Part shown: positions 22,436 through 36,158 of the stretch, in pieces
Layout: every line of letters starts with the position of its first letter
How positions within the stretch are numbered: the stretch's first letter is position 1
NCBI GenBank assembly: GCA_000320545.1
Contig: ADNK01000947.1
Coordinates: 1 to 62,091, forward strand
Direction: 5' to 3'
DNA from: Bigelowiella natans CCMP2755
Taxonomy: Eukaryota; Cercozoa; Chlorarachniophyceae
DNA: 62,091 bases
Made by a program: the position numbers and the translations under genes
The notes under the pieces: model-generated
What the model was told of the DNA's origin: nothing
The model's input: only the letters and a program-made list of their open reading frames with translations
The model's database searches: none

Positions 22436-22833
22436 GTGCCGCTGCTGCAGGGAGGCGGCACCGTGCTCCCGGAAAGACGGAGGTGGTGCCTCGGAACCCA
22501 GAGCACTCCTATTCGGAACCCAGAGCACTTTTACTCGGAACCCAGAGCACTCCTATTCGGAACCCAGAGCACTTCTACAGTGATACTCGGAATCCAGGAC
22601 TTGCTTCGGAAGCTAGGAGAGGCCACCTGCCCCGTCTACGACGAGGGAACAGGAGAGGAACAGATTTGGATAGGGGAGGATTATCCTGAAGAACCAACAT
22701 ATAGATGGCAGAAGGGGTGGGAGATGGCGAATATATGTTGCGCTGGAGGGGGAAAAGAATGGCACGCAATGGATATCAATGACCGGAAGTATGAAAAAGG
22801 ATCTCCGCGTGAGCATTTAATTCAACATTTGTG

Positions 22834-22874
<41 letters not shown>

Positions 22875-23135
22875 GATAAGGAAAAGGAGGAGGATGGGGA
22901 GGAGGAAGATGAGGAGAGGGGGAAGGAGAAGAAAAGGAAGGAAGAGTTGATGGAGAGGATAGGGTCAGAAAATCGGATTTTAAAGAAGACTTTTGTCAAA
23001 TTATCTCGCTGTAGGTCGCTACTATTGATACTATCACCATCTATCACAACGAGTAAATACGTCAAGAAGAGACATTCATCCTCATTGATAGCGTGTGGAC
23101 ATAAGGATGGTGGTGGTGGAGCACCAACCTTTTAG
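22436..23135 (+). CDS. Unresolved plus-strand gene containing a 22-bp minisatellite
   Basis: A frame open from 22436 to 22834 encodes a tail that looks like real protein (DEGTGEEQIWIGEDYPEEPT, then YRWQKGWEMANICCAGGGKE), preceded by the translated minisatellite. Downstream, an (AAT)n tract leads into an acidic/basic helix, EELMERIGSENRILKKTFVK, that can splice to a last exon ending LIACGHKDGGGGAPTF and a TAG at 23133-23135. The junction between the two halves could not be phased, so these may be two fragments or one gene with a missed exon. The start is unknown. No family recognised. Confidence 0.3.
22490..22592. repeat. 22-bp tandem minisatellite, about four copies
   Basis: Units begin cggaacccagagcac and end alternately ctcctatt or ttttact. 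Four units follow each other head to tail, then a degenerate copy (cggaatccaggact). The unit is 22 bp, so three units are needed to restore a reading frame. It differs from the dinucleotide and trinucleotide repeats that fill the rest of the window. Confidence 0.85.
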
Positions 23136-23350
23136 ATCATCGTCTTCATTCGGCGGGGTCAGTGGTGGTGGACAAGAGAGCCATCATATGCTTGTATGTA
23201 TGAATGATGAAACATCTTGTGGCAGCATCCGTCATAACAGACTACGTTCTATTCGCTTGCTGCAGTGTGCCCATTTCGTGGTTTTGTAACAACTGATAAA
23301 GCGATGTGACTATCACTAGGTTGCTACTTTGTGGTGTACATGGGTATTAG

Positions 23351-23850
23351 CTTGGAGCAGTAGAGCAGCTCCCCGTCATTCGTCCTCTCACCACCACCAC
23401 CACCACCACCACCACAAGAACAGTGACCAGCAGCCAGAACAGCAGCTTAACACCAAATCGCACCAAAGGAAGAATCACCAAAGTCATCCTCCTCCTCCTC
23501 ATCATCATCATCATTATCGCTGGGATGTTGGTTCTCAGGAAGTGCCTTCATTGTCCTTTCTTCACCAACGACATCTTGATAACAACAACCCTGGCTTTTT
23601 GCCGGCAGCAGCGTCATCATCATCCACCGAGATGTTCCCCGTGTCTCACTCTTATTCTGCAGCCAAAGCCTACAACGAGCATCAATTTCTCCGAAGTAAA
23701 CGACTGATTAGGTAACGACAAACACAGCATGGTGCTACGTTTTAGGACAACTATCCATATCAACATCACCATCTTCTTCTTATCTACATTGGTCATCACC
23801 TTCACGTTGCGAGTACAGCATCGTCACAAATCAACCTAATATAATGAGGG

Positions 23851-23893
<43 letters not shown>

Positions 23894-25407
23894 ATATCAC
23901 TTTTGCACCGTCAGATCGCTTACTCTTCAAATGCGGTCGTCACCATACCCATCATATCATTTAGCTTCATCTAATGAATTACAGGTAATGGTAGTAATTA
24001 TAGTACCGTATCATCCTAACCACGACAGGATCTACTTCTCGGCTGATGATATCATCTCATACCAAATTTATAAGTTTCATTATAATTTTACATGGAAATG
24101 CTGCCTGATGGTTATCCTCGTTGTTTTTGTTTTGCACATCGAAATGGATAGGATGGTGAGAATGGTGAGCTCTTATCTCATGAAGTCATAGGCCATGCAA
24201 TACGGTAGCAAGTAGTAATTTACTGCAGAAGATGCAAGTATAAACACATCAAATGACAATTATGATATATTTTCTTATTACGATCTAACAACAATTCTAT
24301 TTTTCACTGTTTTAGCTGCATTCGGTATGAGGGCCAGATGACTATTCATAAAAAATCATCAAAGCCAGCTTCAGCAGTCGCGGCAATGGTTAGTAGATGT
24401 TGATAGTATCCTCGGTTGCGGGTGGATGGTGGATTGTTGCGTGTGTGATTATGTGTTTTCACTCGACGTAGTAGCGGTTGTGTGTCGTCAAATGCTGCTA
24501 ATATTCTATCATCCTTCCCGAAGATTCTTCTCCTTTTTTTTTAAAATTTGGGTACGGTGCAGAAAAGAAGAGTGCTGTGATCGCTCATAGTAAGTGATAA
24601 TTTGATGTTGTTATTGATTCCTTAGAATCTTCTTAACTCAATGCATTCTAGATCAATCAAGGTAGTCGTTGGTGGTGTGTGTTTTTTATGCAGTCGTCCT
24701 CAGTATAGCTAGGAATGATGCAGATGATGGAGCTGTGTAGTAGCAATGATGTAGTTGCTGGAATCTTCCTCTATTTTGCGACTATGAACATAATGTAGCC
24801 GTAGCAGTAGCAGCATCATTAATGATATAGAGGATGAGACGACTCCTTTCAAATCCTGCTAACAACACAACAATGTAATCAAGGCAACACCTGTACATTA
24901 CGCATCTTGCATCTCATTGCTTGGTGCTGCAGGTGGGATATCAAAACTATCTATCGTTCATGTTAGGAAAAACACAATGACACACACACACACACACACA
25001 CACACACATCACACATCACACATCACCACATATCACATATCACCACACATCACAAGTTTATGCTTCACGAATTGCTCCTCCTCCTCCTCCTCCTCCTCCT
25101 CCTCCTCCTCCATAGTTTTAATTTTCTTTTTCTTCCTTTCTTCTGCTCTCCACATGAGCCACCACTGTACCAAAGCTTTTAGTTGTCATCAGCATCATCA
25201 ACAACAATAACAATATCATTATCCATACTACAGGGCAATGGGAACAGGCTGTGCAGCTTTTGAAAAGGGTAAACGACGAAGATGAGGAGCAATTAATTTA
25301 ATGCCAGCTCATGATCATATTGCAACAACAACAACATGTGTGTTGTATGTATAATATAATACATCGCCTGGATGAAGGATGATGGCGTATGTACACTAGT
25401 AAACTAC

Positions 25408-25440
<33 letters not shown>

Positions 25441-25443
25441 GCC

Positions 25444-25474
<31 letters not shown>

Positions 25475-27038
25475 ACGCGCGTGTTATTTGGTTGTCTTGC
25501 TGACGTTTTCCTCTTCTTCCTCTTCCCCCCCCTCAACCTTATCCTCCTACTGAACATCTAAGATGACTAGAATCGATGGGATTGTGCCTGATGAGCGCAT
25601 ACTACTCGCAACGATGAGAGCTCTGCAGGTAGCCAAAAGCTATAATATCATCACAAAGCACCGATGAAACACAACCAACTCAACGTGCAACGCATACTTA
25701 CTACCATCATGTAATGCTACTAACAATGATGGATAATAGCTTAATCTCGTCAAAGTTTTCATCATTATCATCATCATCATCATCATCATTATCATCACCA
25801 TCATAATCTCATCGTCATCCTAATGTTATCGTCCTCGTGACCTTGATCATCATTATATTAATTCGCAGCTTGTCGTGATGTATGTCATATAGTTTTCCAA
25901 CAAGTGGGCTGAGTCTTTGGATATCCTTGATACGTCACGAGATGTGTTCATGTAACTATCTGAACAAATAGTTATATGATGCAATTCTGCTGCTGCTGCT
26001 GATGATGATGATGACGACGATGATGATGATGTTATCAGTATATCGGACCATACAATCAACAGGATTCGTAAATAATAAGGGAATAACCAATACGACGACT
26101 TTCACAGCGACCTTAGTTTCTCAGCTTGTAATATATATTGTCATATTACTAAAAATGATCATCACCATCCTATTCCTCCTCATGATAGTCACCTATGATA
26201 TATGTATCATCAAAGGGTCAATCCCAGCAGCCAGATGTATCTTTGTGCTTTGAGTACGTTAATAAGTTGTCGGCAATATCACCGGTGTGTTAGTCATCCT
26301 TCACTTGTGTTTTTTGCAACAAATTATGTTCGTTATTTCGCAATACAAACAACATTATCACCGTGTATGCCGCCTCCTCCTTATGACTCACCATCATCAT
26401 CACCATCATCATCACCATCATCATCACCATCATCATCATCATCATTATCATCATCATTATCATCATCATTATAATCATCATCAATAGGTTAAAAAGTATT
26501 TTAGAAGAGCTCGAAGATGAGCATCCGTAACAATACAACATTTAAATTAAATCCATCGTATTGCTTCTTCTTGCCATGATATACCGATAATATCGATGGT
26601 GAGTGGTACTTATGCTGCTACTACTGCTGCTGATTAAGATGTATTCTCCTTTTCATATTACATCCTTATGTGTTTTTTTCTTCTTCTTCTTTTTCTTCTT
26701 TCAGACAAGCTGCTCGTCCTTGTGTGTACAGTAGTATACTGCGAGCATTTGAAAACGTGAGAAGTATTGGAGAGTATCTTGATGTGTATGAGACTGCTCT
26801 TGCACTACACGGAGCCTCTCGAAGCGAAACTGTAGTGGCAATACGATTCTACCGTTTAATGGGGGGGGGGGGGGAGAGGATAACGATCGAAAGAGCAAAG
26901 CACTTGAGAAATATCTGCATCAGCAAGAACGAAGGTTCAGAAATGAAGCTTATCTCGCATCGTCGTCATCGTCTCACCAGCAGCAACATTACTCTCCATC
27001 ATCATCATATTTTCGTCTTGCTCCTTGGGACTTCTCTC

Positions 27039-27074
<36 letters not shown>

Positions 27075-28757
27075 CTGCTGCTAAAACTAACAGTGCTCGT
27101 TCTGTGCGCGCCACTCGTCGTAAGAAAGGAGCTACAGCTGCTACAAAGGACGATGGAGGCAATGATGATGAAGATGATGATGAAGATGACGATGATGATG
27201 ATGAAAATGATGATGATGATATGTTACCGGAGTATGGAGATCCAGAATTCTTCTTCCCCGTTCCTGTAGAGTCCTTTGAGATTAGTAGTCCGCCACAATG
27301 CCGTGGGGAGAGGACGAGGAAAGTAAAGACTTTTCCTTTTTCATCTTCTTCATCTTCTTCATCGAATGGACTTAAACATGGTGATGGAGAAGGAAGAGGA
27401 GCTGAAAGAGGAGGAAGAGAGAGATTTAACAGCAGCACGCCAAGAAGAAGCAGCACCAGCAGTTTTAGAGAAGGTCTCCATCTACCAACATACAATTATA
27501 ATGATGATGAGGAGGAGGAGGATGAGGAGGATGGTGGTGGTGGTGATGAGGGTAGAGGGCGGGTACTGATAATCTAACAAATCATGAGGGGTGGGGGGGG
27601 GGGGGACTGAGGAGAAGGAGGAGGAGGAATGACAAAAAAGCGATCATGATAAGGATGATGAAGATTATGATACTTTATAACGCCAGATGCGAGGTTGCAA
27701 TACCCAAAAGCAGAAGATACAGCAGAAGTTCTTTTAATGGATAACGGTGATGGTGATGATGATGAAGATGATTCTTCCTCCTCCTCTGACATGATAATGG
27801 CTCCTTCAAGCTTCTTCAAAGCAGGATCTTCATCATCACTTCGTGGGAGAAAGATATCAACAACAACACACTTGTTGGAAAACGCAGAAGAAGCTTCTGT
27901 AGTTCCTGTTGTTGTTGTTGAAGAAGAAGTCAAGGGCAACAAGACGACCATGGGTAAGATGATAATGAAAATAATAGGATAAAATAGTGGTAAAGCATTA
28001 CATTATGTTGAATAGCATGATGAGTATAGTTTTTGTCTCACTGCCCTTTTATCGGCCATGTCTTATCATTAGCTCCTCCTCCTCCTCCAACTACAACAGC
28101 AGCAACAGCAGCAGCAGTAGTTTCCTCATATCCGCCAAACAAAGAGGAAAACATCGTTACAAAGCTTCTAACCGCCCAGTCTCACCAATCCCTTGAAGGT
28201 GCACACACCATCTCCTCCTTTCCTTAAACACGTGTGCTCACTTGCTTAGTCTGCTGCTTCTCTATATGATGTTATCATCATTTACCACGAGTGAATACTA
28301 TCTGTGGTCTAGTATCATCTGGCAACAACTTAGGCTATTCTGCTACTCATTACAACAATATTATGGCATGATAAACAACAAACAACTATGATTTGCGATT
28401 ATGCTTGAAGTAGTAGTTTCTATCGATGAGCATTTCTTTAGCAACAACCAAATAGCAATGTGCCTACGATGGCTTGGAATAGCAAAAATACGTATGTTCA
28501 GTTGGATTCCGATCTTATTATCATCGCATTGTCTCCTATCATCATCATCATCATTATCATCGTTTTCATCGTCATCATTATCTTATCAGAGATATTAGAG
28601 CAGCACTTTGGTGATAATAAGCAAGGCTCTGCTAGTGCTGCTGCTGCTGCTGATTCGTCGACTTTTTCCAAGAAAATGCTGGAAACGATCAGACGTGTGA
28701 AAGCCAGCAATGATGGTGAAATCATCGTTAGAATTCTTGACTACATGGGGAAGGTAA

Positions 28758-28836
<79 letters not shown>

Positions 28837-29659
28837 TTTGATATGCATGGAGGGTGAGCTTTACCATTTGATTCTATAAATGTGTTAATTCCTTAAAGAT
28901 TTTGATTCAGTAGTACTGAAGAAAATGTCGTAGATAATTATGTTGCTCTCTCTGATGTATTGTATCAACTTCCATCATAATTATAGAAAGGAAACATTCC
29001 CAGTGAAAGCCACTACCATTTAGCCCTGTTTTATTTGTCACGCCAAGGAGGGTAGATTCGTCCTACTAACTGTGATACCAACACGAATAAAAATACGACG
29101 AAGATGTCAATCTAATCAGAGGGTTGCAGTTGTTTGTGGTATGAATGAGAATGGTACACCCCATATTACAGCAGAATGAATTAATTGTCTTATTTCTCGT
29201 GTGTGTAGATGGGCTCGAGGGATACAAATTCTGCAATTGATGAAAAAATATAATCATCATCCATCCTCGATGGCATGTAGTATGCTAATAAATTCAACTC
29301 GAAAGGAAAGGAACTGGCAGGCTGTCAGCAGGTCATATCGGCGAACGAATGAGGACACACAACGACAACATAAATTAATGTGATAATCACCTAAATGTTA
29401 GTGATGAATACGCAAATCATTCCTCTTACTCTTCCCACCACCACAGAATCTTAGCCATAATGCGTAAGCTGGATGTAAAACCCACTTCCGATGTTCTTGG
29501 AGATGCTATTATGGCATACCACCATTCTGGTCAATGGACCAAGCGCTGAAGATGCTCAATCGCATCAAAAAGCTCATGCCTGGGATGAAAATCCCTATAA
29601 ATGTAGAGTATTTGTTCGAAAGTGCCACCACCACTCATCAGAATGGTATGAGAGCATAA
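23351..29659 (+). CDS. Pentatricopeptide-repeat (PPR) protein, about 14 exons, two frame breaks
   Basis: Exons: about 23351-23711, 24316-24392, 25234-25268, 25563-25628, 25893-25951, 26488-26526, 26705-27551, 27687-27953, 28073-28198, 28456-28491, 28590-28753, 28987-29051, 29209-29331 and 29447-29659; phases agree. PPR helices are clear: QWEQAVQLLKRM with IVPDERILLATMRALQ, NKWAESLDILDTSRDVF, PCVYSSILRAFENVRSIGEY, ESHYHLALFYLSRQGGWARG, and VKPTSDVLGDAIMAYHHSGQ with ALKMLNRIKKLMPG. PPR proteins bind single-stranded RNA, usually in mitochondria or plastids, where they process, edit or stabilise transcripts. Low-complexity inserts (poly-His, Ser, Asp/Glu) separate the repeats. The frame changes after a run of 14 G at 26861-26874 and again near 29550 (GQW to ALKML). 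The true start is not found; the first in-frame ATG is within the 23351 exon, so an upstream exon probably carries the start and any targeting peptide. Confidence 0.75.
28760..28831. repeat. Compound (CT)n(GT)n in a PPR-gene intron
   Basis: The tract starts within 10 bases of the GTAATC donor that follows the exon ending at 28753. The same compound type occurs at about 52027-52093 in an F-box-gene intron. Confidence 0.95.
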
Positions 29660-30857
29660 TGATCAACCGAATGTAAACCAACAAATGCACATATTATTCT
29701 CAATGCCATCATTGCATGCATGAGCCATATATGTCATTGAAATAGCGTTCGCAAAAATCGTGGCGGGCAGTGCAGCACATGCACAACGTCATTGGAACGT
29801 TTTGTGCGTTTGACCTTCAACATTCACACTTACACATGCAGCAGCGTACAGATTGTTTGGCCTAGACAAGCCACTCTCGCCACGCTAGTGCAAGTCGGCG
29901 GGGCATATAGCATCGATCTGCTAGTCTGACCATTCTAGCATTGTTGAACGCTCTTGTCTAGTCGTGGCTAGCTAGCTAGCAGTCTAGCAGAGCACGTTGC
30001 TAGACCAATCCGCCGCTCTGACCTACTGACCTAGCTAGTGACGTCTAAACGTTCGGCGACGCTAGAACGGCGGCCACACGCAATGTAATAATCTAGTAAT
30101 GTCTGGTGTCTGCAATTAGTGCATCATCTATCACACACTACTAAACTAGCGCGTGGCATCGCACCAGGCTAGCAGGCATAATGTGCTGCTGCGATTGTCG
30201 TGCAAACTTTCTAGCTTTTGCAAGGTGGGTGCACATATGATCAAATGGAGGCAAAGCTAGAAAGCGAGAGCTCTAGAGCCAGACTAGTGGAGGCACTGCT
30301 AGACTGCTCCAATTGGTCATGGCGGACGACGCGCCGCATTCTAGCATTTAGGCATGTCAACATGGCTGAGGTGCACGTGAAATTACAGCAGAATTGGCTG
30401 CACTTGTACTTGTGCGTCATGCCACACTAGCACACACTACTATGCTAGTATCTAGAGTATAGACTAGCGCACGCATACTAGCATATACTAGCACATACAC
30501 CAGCGGCGCTTTTTGCTGCATCGATCTGATCTCACCTGCACCAGCACATGCGCGATCCGTGCATCTCTAGATCTAGGTGGCATGTTGATGTTGATTAGCT
30601 TTGAATGTCGGGGCTAGACATCTGCTGCTGGAGGTGCATTATAATTTGCACATTTCAATGCGTATATCAATGTGCATGTCTAGCTAGCTAGATGTCTGAT
30701 GTGTGCACCAGCCATCGCTGATCGTCTAGACAAGCTAGCAAGCGCGCTCATGTGAGATTTAGGCCATTTCATTGCAGCCACGTACGCATTGCTAGTAGCT
30801 GCTAGGCTAGTCCGCACTTCGGACTTGCCGATTGTGCCAATTGGGCGTGCATGCGTC

Positions 30858-30930
<73 letters not shown>

Positions 30931-31130
30931 TGCAGATGTCAGGCATTGTTAGATTGGCTGCACAGCTAGCACATTAGCACAATGCGTGTCACATCCGCGA
31001 TCCTCAATGTGTCTAGGTTAGGCTAATCTCGTGCAACGAAATGGAGCCGCCGATTGGATTGGGATTCAAGAAGTCATTTTGCGAAATGAATAATTCCAAA
31101 TTCATTCTGTAACATCTGCATGCATAGCCG
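29660..31130. other. Tail-to-tail intergenic island, extremely CTAG-rich
   Basis: This 1.47-kb gap lies between the PPR gene (+) and the ankyrin gene (-). CTAG and GCTAG words recur dozens of times between about 29860 and 31020, including runs such as gctagctagctagcagtctag, far more than base composition would give. GC content is visibly higher than in flanking introns. The only microsatellite is a compound (TA)n(TG)n at about 30861-30927. No exon, tRNA or coding frame with a splice partner was found. Confidence 0.7.
30861..30927. repeat. Compound (TA)n(TG)n inside the CTAG-rich island
   Basis: This is the only microsatellite of note within the 29.7-31.1 kb tail-to-tail island, which is otherwise repeat-free. 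Confidence 0.95.
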
Positions 31131-31945
31131 TCATGATGCAGCTTTTAATATCTCTTTGTAGAGAAAATCGAGGTTTGGAATGTCCCGACGAAGAGCAGGT
31201 TTGAATTCAAACGTCTGAAGTTTAATAATCGAGGCCAAACAGAAAGTTGGTGCGATAAATTTGCGAATGATAAGATAAGCAAAGTTTCCTAGATTATTCG
31301 TTAATTTTACCGCCAAAAATTGAGAGATTTCCTTGTTCTTCAGATATTGAGCCCACATCCTAGCTGTTTTTCCATATGCTCCTACGTGCCGCACATTTAC
31401 ATTTGCCTCTTCTGTAAGGTACTTGACGTTATCAAGGCGACCATTTCGTGTTGCCCGTATCAAAGCAGTGGACCCATAATTATCGACTGCCTCTGTATCT
31501 ACATCATATTTCTCGCAAAGAAACTTTAAGATGGGCATGGAATCGTTTTCACCCGCTGCGTAAGATAGTGCTGAACGACCAAATTTTGTACGGTAATTCA
31601 CGTCAGCCTTGAGCCGCACCAAGCACTTAACTGCATCAAATTTTTTATAGAATGCAGCTCGAGCAAGTGGAGTAAAGCCATTGGAATTTGTACAGTTGAC
31701 ACTAATTCCTAGTTTTAGCCAATGTTTAATGGCGTCGACGTCATTCTTTTCGCAAGCTCTAACCGTCTGGAATATTAATTTACCAATGACTGATTAATGG
31801 AGCTTTCTATCGTAGCGACGGGCAATTATTTTTAGGAAAAAAAAAACATCAACGGATCTAGGGCTATAACCATGGTAATAAGCTCTTGTTGCAATGGACT
31901 TTCGAAGCCACGACATAGCCGGAATGGATGATAAATATGAGCCAT
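31131..31945 (-). CDS. Ankyrin-repeat protein, two exons, 236 aa
   Basis: Exon 1 (31945-31871) encodes MAHIYHPFRLCRGFESPLQQ plus ELITM; exon 2 (31766-31131) continues in phase 0 with TVRACEKNDVDAIKHWLKLG. At least four ankyrin repeats follow: ISVNCTNSNGFTPLARAAFY, VRLKADVNYRTKFGRSALSY, VDTEAVDNYGSTALIRATRN and NVRHVGAYGKTARMWAQYL. The C-terminal 55 residues are not ankyrin-like and end LYKEILKAAS. Ankyrin repeats bind other proteins, so this is a likely adaptor. The donor of exon 1 is a weak GTTATA. Its 3' end faces the CTAG-rich island. An alternative model would splice it to the upstream coiled-coil gene, whose last exon also has an in-phase GT. Confidence 0.7.
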
Positions 31946-32072
31946 ATTTAGCAATTGTGCATTTGAGGATAGGGTTCTAATTCCTACCTTAAATTGCCAT
32001 ATGGGATCTCTTCATTTCTTTTTTCTTCAGCCTAAACATTCACCAGGTACAATTATTTTTTTTGACTCAATT

Positions 32073-32358
32073 TTAATCATTCTGGAAGACCTTTTCTCTG
32101 ATTGATTCTCTCTGTTTGAACACCTTCAGCTCCATTTTAAGCTTCTCAGTCTCAATTTTGAGCTTTTCACACTCAAGGCGGCGCATCTGTACTTCAGTTT
32201 TGTACGCTTCTGTTTGGGCCTTAACCAGCTCGATCTCTGTGTCAAACTTTGTTACAAGTGCCAGTAGAGCTTGGTTGAAGTCCCCCCCTGTTGCTACTGC
32301 TTCTCTAGAGTACTTGTTGTCGTCGTCCTCCTGCTGCTGCTTCCTCCTTTGATTTGCC

Positions 32359-32392
<34 letters not shown>

Positions 32393-32797
32393 GAGGACCA
32401 AAGCTCTTTTTTCCATCACCCATCGTCATTTTCTTTGATGCTAATTTATCTTCGGAGTCTTTAGAAGTTCTACTTCCATCCCCTCCCTCCTTCGAATATG
32501 ATGACCTCCTTTCCTCTATAAACACGATTACTATTTTTCATTCCATAAGGATATTTGTTTCATATCAATTCAGTTACTCAATGCTCTCTCTTTTCTCTTC
32601 CACATTTCAATCAGGCCCGAGGTTCCTAGGAAGATATAGCGATAACTGTTACAATCTCGTTTTAGACGGATAATGGAGGATTGACGGCTCATTCGAGCAC
32701 CAACCAGAACCCGAGTAATGTGTATGAAATTTGATGCTAGTAGTAGACACGCGTGCTTGTGCCTGATGAATGCAAGACCTCGCACATGGTGGGCCAT
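32073..32797 (-). CDS. Coiled-coil protein with poly-Ala tract
   Basis: The main exon (about 32506-32073) encodes EERRSSYSKEGGDGSRTSKD, a poly-Ala stretch, then a long amphipathic coiled coil (ELVKAQTEAYKTEVQMRRLE and KLKIETEKLKMELKVFKQRE), ending REKVFQND and TAA. An upstream open stretch at 32797-32570 starts MAHHVRGLAFIRHKHACLLL and includes RLKRDCNSYRY; it may be exon 1, spliced at an internal GTTATC donor in matching phase. The layout of an N-terminal basic part and a C-terminal coiled coil resembles Myb/SANT-type DNA-binding proteins, but no SANT motif is visible, so this is only a suggestion. Function unknown. Confidence 0.5.
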
Positions 32798-33538
32798 TGT
32801 TCTTTGATATCTTGATACACTACTACTACTTTGTTCCTACTGTTGTGCAATAGGTTGTTCCCTGTCACTAAATACTACCTGAATACTTGCTGCTCTTTTT
32901 CACATATGTACTGCAGGTGATTCTGAGACCGCTTCAGCATTTTTCTCCGCCCCCCCTTGGCTAACTTTGGTTTTACATTTTCCTATTGGTGAGATTCTTT
33001 CCCCAGTTTGAATGAATCTTGTTCCATGGGTTGGTTGGGTTGGTCAGACAAGACACGTGCGTGCTCTGATCATTACCGACTCGCTGCTCAACGGTATACA
33101 TGAACCTATATCTAAACAGAATGGCCTATATTTTACATGTGCGACAACTCAATTATTACTTCAGATATAAACAGAATGGTCTATATTTTACATGTGCGAC
33201 AATCCAATTATGACTTCAGTACGACGGAAATTCGTCACAGCCCAAAAACTACCACCGGTAAGCGGTTATTGGAATACCCCAACAGCTTTTTTTGGGGGGA
33301 GGAGGAATAGGAAGCGAAACTAATACTCCTAGAGAATTGACTGCAGCTCCAATAAAAGGGACTTAAAACCGAACTCGGTGGTTGATAGTTAGATTTAACG
33401 CGATTAAGACTATGGGAGTGAGACCGAGAGCAATTTACACGATAATACACTGATCAGTCGAGTAGCACTACAATGATAAGAAAGAAGATTGTCTCCATCC
33501 TTAAGGCTATTCTTTCAGTAAATACTGTACACCTTCCG
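32798..33538. promoter_or_regulatory. Head-to-head intergenic region
   Basis: The region lies between the coiled-coil gene (-) and the TEX9-like gene (+). It contains the tandem duplication at 33108-33219 listed separately and a C-rich patch near 32950. No core promoter motif could be assigned. Confidence 0.35.
33108..33219. repeat. Tandem duplication of about 55 bp
   Basis: Two near-identical copies of a segment reading aacagaatggcctatatttt followed by acatgtgcgacaa, differing at a few positions (ggcc/ggtc, ctcaatt/tccaatt, tattac/tatgac). It lies within a divergent promoter region, so a duplicated regulatory element is possible. Confidence 0.85.

Positions 33539-36158
<2,620 letters not shown>

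Noticed and set aside
25391-25438. (TAG)n and other trinucleotide arrays as possible CRISPR or satellite arrays
   Set aside because: They are simple microsatellites without spacers; the genome is eukaryotic.
26287-26541. Poly-His, poly-Met and poly-Ser open frames over (CAT)n tracts
   Set aside because: The tract lies in the intron between PPR exons 25893-25951 and 26488-26526; open frames over a trinucleotide repeat are automatic in several frames.
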